Shown here piece by piece: positions 56,576-64,000 of a stretch of DNA of 64,000 nt. Each line of letters opens with the position of its first letter. Position 1 is the stretch's first letter. The DNA lies in assembly GCA_034440615.1 (NCBI GenBank), contig JAOTOM010003935.1, forward strand, positions 1-64,000. The letters run 5' to 3'. The position numbers and the translations under genes are program-made. This stretch comes from Ashinkailepas kermadecensis (Eukaryota > Arthropoda > Thecostraca > Neolepadidae). A model generated the notes under the pieces. It was not told where the DNA came from and did no database searches. It saw only the letters and a list, made by a program, of their open reading frames with translations.

Positions 56576-57470
56576 AGTCACATTTCCTACTACATTTTTG
56601 ATAGGAGATAGAACGTGGGGTGCAGTGCAGCAGCGGGCAAGCTACCAGTGAGGAGGGGGCCACACTCCCTGGCTCTCCTACGACGTGTCGCTTCCCCAGA
56701 GGCCGAGAGTAATGGAAGATCTTAGCTGGGTGTTCAGAATGGGCTTCATATCATGGATAAAGTGCTTCCTATACTGTAAGCGGTTATTGTCATGACGCAT
56801 TTTTTTAATGTTTGTGTCGTTTGATGGTGACTCTGGCAGGGGCATGGCTTGCTTCCGCAGCAGGTGTGTGGTTGGTGTCCAATTCCTAAGTGCGTTGTCA
56901 GACGACGCGAAAGAGTAGTTATTGTACTAATATATTGTACGTCATGAGGCCTGGGATTCTCGTGTAGGCTATGCAAAATGATATACAAAATTCGTGGCGT
57001 TCAAATTGTTTGGTTTTATGGCGGGTCTGTTTCGTATGAGTAGACTAGCTGTCTTTCTGCACCAATAATATAACCTATGATTGACTTCTTCGTTTCGTTT
57101 AACACGTACTACACTTTCCGAATTATTTCCACAATGACTTTTTCATCTGTTTGATATGATGAACTCATTTGATCAAAGTACTTCAATGCATGATGGGCCG
57201 TACCAATTGACACCTCGTGATATGCTGGCTGTTTATTTGTCTATTCAATTTTTTTATTTCTACGTCTATGCTTGTGTGTCCAGTATTCACCAACAGCCGA
57301 TTCTGTGTGCTGCATTCGGTATCCAATGCCTCTCAATCGGGGCAGTTTTTGAAAGCACGCCTTATAAAGCCCTCGTATCGCTATCCTTACGCCGCTGCGG
57401 GCTTTCACAGTACACAGGCATGTGTTCCATCCAATCGGTTTTCTTCTGATATACCGATGTTTTAAATTAG
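56576..57470. other. No recognised gene
   Basis: AT-rich sequence with short frames on both strands; no motif recognised. Confidence 0.4.
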
Positions 57471-57479
57471 CCATGGGCA

Positions 57480-57565
57480 AGGGCGTCGCCACCGGGGGGG
57501 CAGGGGGGCAGTCGCCCCCCTGCCGTGAAACAGGGGGCGCCGCCCCCTGAAATTTGAGGAGGCCC
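57480..57565. repeat. GC-rich stem with G/C runs
   Basis: GGGCGTCGCCACC then G-runs, CAGTCG, C-runs and AGGGGGCGCCGCCCCCTG. Several nested inverted repeats and G-runs make hairpin or G-quadruplex folding likely. Confidence 0.7.
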
Positions 57566-57679
57566 CTATCCGGAAATGCACAGCAAAAAAGGTGAACAAG
57601 GAGGTCGACGGGACAGAATATCATGCTGTCAATGAGGCCTCAAAACTGACGAGGCCACCAGGAAATATAATCAGGTCCC

Positions 57680-60180
57680 TATAACAGACGTAGAACAGAG
57701 ATTGGGAGGAGGCCCCCAGGACGAAAAGGAGGCCCCATGACGAAAAGGAGGCCTCAAGACGTAGAACAGAGATTGGGAGGAGGCCCCCAGGACGAAAAGG
57801 AGGCCCCCGGGACGAAAAAGAAGGCCCCAGGACGAAAAAGAGGCCACAAGACGTAGAACAGAGATTGGGAGGAGGCCCCCATGACGAAAAGGAGGCCTCA
57901 AGACGTAGAACAGGGATTGGGAGGAGGCCCCCGGGACGAAAAACAGGCCCCCAGGACGAAAAAGAGGCCCCAAGACGTAGAACAGAGATTGGGAGGAGGC
58001 CCTCATGACGAAAAGGAGGCCTCAAGACGTAGAACAGAGATTGGGAGGAGGCCCCCAGGACGAAAAAGGAGGCCCCCAGGACGAAAAGGAGACCCCATGA
58101 CGAAAAGGATGCACCCAAGGACGAAAAGGAGGCCCCAAGACGTAGAACAGAGATTGGAAGGAGGCCCCCAGGACGAAAAGGAGGCCCCCATGACGAAAAG
58201 GAGGCCCCCAGGGCGAAAAGGAAGCTCCCAGGACGAAAACGAGGCCCCCATGACGAAAAGGAGGCCCCCAGGGCGAAAAGGAAGCTCCCAGGACGAAAAC
58301 GAGGCCCCCAGGACGAAAGACGCAGTCCATGCGCCCCTACACTCCAACAATCAATCAACCAACCAACCCCAGGACGAAAAGGATGCACCAAAGGACGAAA
58401 AGGATGCCCCAAAGACGTAGAACAGAGATTGGGATGAGGTCCCCAGGACGAAAAGGAGGCCCCCAGGACGAAAAGGAGGCCCCTAAGACGTAGAACAGAT
58501 ATTGTGAGGTGGCCCCCAGGACGAAAAGGAGGCACCCAGGACGAAAAGGAGGCCACCAGGACGAAAAGGATGCCCCTAAAACGTAGAACAGAGATTGTGA
58601 GGTGGCCCCCAGGACGAAAAGGATGCCCCATAACGCAAAGGAAGCCCCCAAGACGTAGAACAGAGATTGGGAGGAGGCCCCCAGGACGAAAAGAAGGCCC
58701 CCCGGACGAAAAGGAGGCCCCAGGACGAAAAGGAAGGCACCAAGACGTAGAACAGGGATTGGGAGGAGGCCCCCAGGACGAAAGGAGGCACCCAGGACGA
58801 AAAGGAGGCCCCCAGGACGAAAAGAAGGCTCCCGGGACGAAAAGGAGGCCCCCAGGACGAAAGACGCAGTCCATGCACCCCTACACTCCAACAATCAACC
58901 AACCAACCCCAGGACGAAAAGGATGCACCAAAGGACGAAAAGGATGCCCCAAAGACGTAGAACAGAGATTGGGATGAGGTCCCCAGGACGAAAAGGAGGC
59001 CCCCAGGACGAAAAGGAGGCCCCCAGGACGAAAAGGATGCCCCCAGGACGAAAAGGAGGCCCCCAGGACGAAAAGGAGGCCCCCAGGACGAAAAGGAGGC
59101 CCCCAGGACGAAAGGGAGGCCCACAGGATGAAAAGGAGGCCCCCAGGACGAAAAGGAGACCCCAGGACGAAAAGGAGGCCACCAGGACGAAAAGGATGCC
59201 CCTAAGACGTAGAACAGAGATTGTGAGGTGTCCCCCAGGACGAAAAAGAGGCCCCCAGGACGAAAAGGATGCCCCATAACGCAAAGGAAGCCCCCAAGAC
59301 GTAGAACAGAGATTGGGAGGAGGCCCCCAGGACGAAAAGGAGGCCCCCGGGACGAAAAGGAGGCCCCAGGACGAAAAGGAGGCCCCAGGACGAAAAAAGA
59401 AGGCACCAAGACGTAGAACAGAGATTGGGAGGAGGCCCCCAGGACGAAACGAGGCCCCCAGGACGAAAAGGAGGCCCCCAGGACGAAAAGGAGGCCCCCA
59501 GGACGAAAAGGAGGCCCCCCAGGACGAAAAGGAGGCTCCCAGGACGAAAAGGAGGCCCCCAGGACGAAAGACGCAGTCCATGCGCCCCTACACTCCAACA
59601 ATCAACCAACCAACCCCGGGACGAAAAGGATGCACCAAAGGACGAAAAGGATGCCCCAAAGACGTAGAACAGAGATTGGGATGAGGTCCCCAGGACGAAA
59701 TGGAGGCCCCCAGGAAGAAAAGGAGGCCCCCAGGACGACAAGGAGGCCCCCAGGACGAAAAGGAGACCCCCAGGACGAATAGGAGGCCCCCAGGACGAAA
59801 AAGGAGGCCCCTAAGACGTAGAACAGAGATTGTGAGGTGGCCCCCAGGACGAAAAGGAGGCCCCCAGGACGAAAAGGAGGTCACCAGGACGAAAAGGAGG
59901 CCCCCAGGACGAAAAGGATGCCCCATAACGCAAGGATGCCCCAAGACGTAGAACAGAGATTGGGAGGAGGCCCCCAGGACTAAAAAGGAGGCCCCAGGAC
60001 GAAAAGGAGGCCCCTAGAACGAAAAGGATGCACCCAAGGACGAAAAGGACGTAGGACTAGACGTAGAACAGAGAACAGAGATAGGAAGGTAGCCCCCAGG
60101 ACGAAAAGGAGACCCCAGCACGAAAAGGAGGCCCTCAGGACGGAAAGGATGCCACCGAGACGGGCAAGAAGCCACCCAGG
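57680..60180. repeat. 20-bp minisatellite with higher-order structure
   Basis: The basic unit is AGGACGAAAAGGAGGCCCCC (20 bp). Longer blocks add AAGACGTAGAACAGAGATTG and GGAGGAGGCC. A distinct block, GACGCAGTCCATGCGCCCCT with ACTCCAACAATCAA, occurs three times (about 58318, 58862, 59569), giving higher-order periods of about 540 and 710 bp. The very long frames on both strands reflect the lack of stops in the unit, not genes. Confidence 0.95.
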
Positions 60181-61560
60181 TTAGACGAAAAGGCTTCCGA
60201 TGGGTGGCAGGATATTCTTAAGTTGGAAAATGAGGCCCCCAAGACGGAAGATGCCCCTGCAATATAAAATTAAGACCTGATAGGGGAGACTTCTCCGGAC
60301 GCAATAGGGGCCCCAAGACGGGTAGGAAGGTTTCCGCAGGAATGAGAGAAGGCCACCGAGACCAGCCAGATGAGGCCCATATTTTGGAAGAGGAGGAACC
60401 TGGAAGAGAAGATCTAGGACTAGGACGCAAAAGCACCCTGCTAAGAGGATAATGAGGCTCCAGACACAGATGAGGAGGCCCCCATGACGTGAGAGGAGGC
60501 CCCTAATTTGAAAAAGGAGTCACCTAGGAGAGGGTAGGAGTCCCCAGAAATCAAGAGAGTGTCAAAAATGGCACGGAGGCAACCAGGATTGCAAAAGAGG
60601 CTCCAACACCGGAAAGGAGGCCCCAGAATATGAGAGGAGGCCCTAAGACGGAAAAGGAAGGAAGATATGAGATGAGGTTTCGGAGACGCAAAAGCAGGCC
60701 CCAAACGGGTGAGGTTCCACCGAGATAGAAAAGGATGATCCAGAGACGTGGCAGGAGGCACCTAATTCGGAAGAGAACGACACAAGATTGGAAACGAGAC
60801 CCCATGATGAACGAGGAGGCCCCTAAAATAGGAGAGAAAGGCCATTGGATAAGAGAGATGGCTCCCAAGCGGAAAAGAAGGCTCGAAGACGGCTAAGAAG
60901 GTCCCCGGGAAATAACAAGGCTACTAAGATAGGAAAGGTTACCAGTAATTTAACAGAGGCGGCGCCTGGGAGAGAAGAGGAGTCCACCAGGAGATAAGAG
61001 ACCACCCCTAAGATGGCTAAAGATCGAATCCAGAGCGCAGAGCAGGAGAACGCAGAGCAGGAGGCCCCCAAGACGTGAGAGGAGGCCCCTAATTTGAAAA
61101 AGAAGGCCTCTAGAAGAGAAATGAGGCACCTGCCTGACTCGGGAAGGAGTAGGTCTCTAGGACCAAATGAGGTCCCGAAGACCGGAAAGAGTTCCCAGGA
61201 AATGAGAGGAAGCCCTTAAGATGGGAGTGATAGCAGGTATGGAAGGAGGTGAGGTTTCCAAAATTGAAGATCCCTCAAGACGGGTAAGGCTTTGCCAGGA
61301 TAAAGGAGGAGGCACACGAGGCGTGGCAAGAGGCCCCTAATTTGGCAGAAAATGCCCCTCGAAGATGAGAGGAAGCCCCATGCCATGTTAAAGGGGCCCC
61401 AGAATGCAAGAGGCCCTCCAAGACGGGAGAGGAGGACCATTGAATATGGAGGAGGGTAGGACACACAAGGAGACATCGGAAACCGGTAAAAAGGCTCTAG
61501 GAAATGAGACGACGCGACAGGAGGCCTATAATTTGCAAGAAGAACCACCTAAGAAATAGT
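60181..61560. repeat. Degenerate continuation of the minisatellite
   Basis: The same vocabulary (GAGGCCCC, AAGACGG, GGAGAGGAGG) but with irregular 25-40 bp spacing and many substitutions: an older part of the same array. Confidence 0.75.
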
Positions 61561-62404
61561 AAGAGTCGAGTCTGGGTATTTTAAAATCACGATATGGGCC
61601 CCAAAAGATCCGGCCGGGGGCCCCGCAAATTACGCGGAGCCTGGGGTACCGAAAATTCACGCCCGGACCACGAAAATCATGCCAGGGGCACGACAGGTCG
61701 TACCGTGCCCCAAAAGTCTCATTGGGACCAAAACAAATGACGCCGTAGCAACGAAGAACAATCCGGACATGAATAATCACTCTGTGGGCCCAACAATGAC
61801 GCCAAAAGCCTCCAAAACGCATTGGACCCCAAAAAGTGTCGAGGCCGCTATAGCTCGCGCTAGGGATCCAAGCAAATCACGTCGGGGCCCAAAAGATCAC
61901 ATTGGACCCAAAAAAGTCGCGTCGCAGCCCTTGAAAATCACACTGGAGGCCCAGAAGGTCGCGCCGGGGCCCCAAAAGTTGCAGCTGCCCCCAAAATCAA
62001 TTTTAACCGGAATGTCACTCTGGGACGGAAAAAACTCCTTCAGTGGCCGCAGTGCTATATCAAAGTGGCAAATGCCCCCTCCATCCTGAGAGGGATAAGC
62101 TCCCAAGAATCGTGTCGGGGGCCTCAAAAATCGCGCTAGGGCCACCAAAATTCGCGTCGGTCCACCAGAATTCGCGTATGGGTCTCCAAATAAATACGGC
62201 GAGCCCCGGAAAACTCGCTCCGAGGCCCGAAAAATTGCGACAGGAACCGCCAAAATCGCGTTAGGGCCACAGCTAAATACAACGCATCGCACAAACTCGA
62301 ACCCCAAAATATCGCGCTTGGGACCCACAATTCCCATCGGTAGTCCCATCGAGGCTCTACAAAATTGCCGTCTAGGGCCACACGTAAGCACAGTGTGACC
62401 ACAA

Positions 62405-63110
62405 ACACAAACACAAATCAAGCTGGAGCCCTCCAAAATAAGGATGGATTCCAACAACTAAATGCCCAGGTAAAAAAATGGCTCTGGAGCACCGAACATA
62501 TTATCAGATGCCTTCACCAATTGCGTACGGCACCGAAAAACAAACCGGATCTCGAACAATCGAGGTGGGATACAAAAACATGGCGCCAAGTGCTCGAGAA
62601 ATTAGGCCGGGATTCGGACTTTAAAAAAAATCAGAAAAGTTTCACAAAATCGTATTGAGCCCAGAAAACTGGGGTTGGGTCTCCGGAACCACGCGCCTGG
62701 GTGCGATAAGCCACTCTGGGACCTAGAAACATCGTACCGAAGCCCCACAATTGTACTTGGGCCCCACAAGTGTGCGTCAGAAGCCCAAAATAAACACATC
62801 GGGACCCTAAGAGCACAACGGGGGCCGAAAATACAACTGACCCTACAAAGCGCACAGTCTCACAAAAGCGACAGGGCCTTAACACAAGCGTTGCAGCCAT
62901 AAATATACATACCGGGAGGTCTAAAAAATACACCGGAAGCTCTCAAGGCACACAGGGGTCATGATAACGCACAATAGCCTGAAAAGGTGGCTGGGGCCGC
63001 AAAAGGCAACATGGTTCCAAAACAAACAAAAAAACCGGCGCTAAATAAACACATCGGGATCTTCGAAAACGCCCTGACACGTCAAAATCCTCGGTGTACA
63101 AAAATTCAAC
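62405..63110 (+). repeat. Left arm of palindrome, copy 2
   Basis: Corresponds to 3960-4660 (AATCAAGCTGGAGCCCTCC to the CCTCGGTG block). Confidence 0.8.
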
Positions 63111-63679
63111 AAACCCTAAAACGAGCAGGGGGTTCGAAAATGTTTTAGGCCCCTAACAAAAATGGATTGGAGCCATAATACACAATCATAGACCAAGAAA
63201 GACGCAACGGGTAAAAAAAAACGCCGAGGCATGGCCTCGGTTCGGTATCCAATCTGGGAGGATAGCAGCACAGATATGAAGTGCATCAAAGCTCAGCGGA
63301 AACCGCATTTCATAGCTACCAGAAAATGTGGGAAGTAGGAAACTAATGATCGAATTTAATCAATCGACTTTCGAAGCGAACGCCCATGCGAATCATTTCA
63401 TCACGTCAAATATGGTGCAAGTCTATCATGTGGCAGCAATTAGCAAAACGCAGAAGGCCTAGCAGAAACCATAGCATCGCACGAAGTGTGGCGAATGCAC
63501 CGAATACGAAAACTGGGTGTGCACGTGCACTGACGTTGCCGTCGTGGCGACCGGGTGCTATGAACTGCAATGCCTGAAATTGTAAAATTTTGTATTTTAA
63601 AGTGGTGGTAATACATTTTACTTTGAAGTTATGGGCCTAATACATCTTCTATACCCTGCTCGTTTTAGGGCTTTGTTGC

Positions 63680-64000
63680 GTTTTTTTGTGCACCGAGTAT
63701 GTTTTACGTGTCGGGGCGTTTTCGAAGATCCCGATGTGTTTATTTAGCTCGCGGTCGTTTTGTACGTTTTGGAACCATGTTGCCTTTCGTGGCCCCAGCC
63801 TCTTTTCCAGGCCCTTGTGCGTTCTCATGGCCCATGTGCGCCTTGCGAGCTTGCAGTGTATTTTTCTTAGAGCTCCCGGTATGTTTATTTAGGGCTGCAA
63901 CGCATGTTTTAAGGCCCTATCGCTTTTTGGGAGACTTTTGTGCGCTTTGGAGGGTTAGTTGTACTTTTTGGCAACGTTGTACTCTTAGGGTCCCGCTGTG
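63680..64000 (-). repeat. Right arm of palindrome, copy 2 (partial)
   Basis: Reverse complement of the inner half of the left arm, beginning TTTGTGCACCGAGTATG. The window ends within it. Confidence 0.8.

Larger units (their letters stand above)
61677..64000. repeat. Palindromic phrase repeat, copy 2 (cut by window end)
   Basis: Matches copy 1 (3204 onward) from ATGCCAGGGGCACGACAGGT, with point changes and small indels. The left arm is about 62405-63110, the loop about 63111-63675, and the right arm starts at about 63680 and runs off the window. Both copies lie in the same orientation about 58.5 kb apart. Confidence 0.88.

Noticed and set aside
57621..59944. Frames of 100-417 codons on both strands of the minisatellite
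   Set aside because: The 20-bp unit lacks stops in several frames, so long translations are inevitable. They are repetitive and lack any domain.

Overview
This looks like nuclear DNA from a repeat-rich arthropod. TTAGG-type (CCTAA) repeats sit inside the sequence, genes have introns with GT/AG splice sites, and there are tRNA-headed SINEs, I-type and CR1-type LINEs, DNA transposons, foldback elements and a Penelope-type hammerhead motif. I cannot name the species; crustacean or chelicerate would both fit. There is no prokaryotic gene organisation. Most small open frames are antisense shadows or translations of (TA)n, minisatellites and repeats.

Layout. 0-7.5 kb: (TA)n tracts, a foldback element (1.8-2.7 kb) and a long palindromic 'phrase' repeat (3.2-6.0 kb) that recurs at the right end (61.7-64 kb, cut by the window). 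7.5-10.4 kb: a minimal LINE-tail insertion, a SINE and a decayed Ty3/gypsy-type pol. 11.2-14.2 kb: a broken DNA transposon lying between (TA)n tracts. 15.5-20.6 kb: a 5.1-kb DNA transposon with degenerate terminal inverted repeats, a 7-8 bp target duplication, an empty-site paralogue 0.5 kb away and an intact 923-codon gene. 20.6-23.4 kb: a GGTACC-rich minisatellite and a foldback with telomere-like DNA in its loop. 24.0-30.1 kb: possible exons of an unrecognised host gene. 31.5-33.2 kb: a 43-bp satellite interrupted by a second foldback with a telomere-like loop, and by a SINE with a perfect 13-bp target duplication. 34.9-36.6 kb: an old LINE fragment. 37.8-45.1 kb: a nest in which a nearly complete I-type LINE (6.3 kb, perfect 13-bp target duplication) has split the RNase H region of an older LINE. 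45.5-51.2 kb: a candidate C2H2 zinc-finger gene whose upstream exon is a 60-bp tandem array encoding ten VKxEP motifs. 54.0-56.6 kb: a decayed tandem copy of its zinc-finger half. 51.3-53.9 kb: CR1-type RT fragments and a hammerhead motif. 57.6-61.6 kb: a 20-bp minisatellite grading into degenerate forms.

How the parts relate. The LINEs and SINEs are linked by one short 3' tail: a hairpin of about 60 bp with a GGGCGC/GCGCCC-like stem followed by a CCAAT/CATC-rich end. It ends the intact LINE and the older LINE, resembles the SINE tail, and also occurs alone as 60-62 bp insertions with their own target duplications. The two DNA transposons encode different proteins that share a D / D-x-x-x-x-N / C-x-H / E layout. 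The zinc-finger exons are phase-compatible and may form one transcription factor. All claims come from reading the sequence by eye; family names are motif-based and no database was searched.
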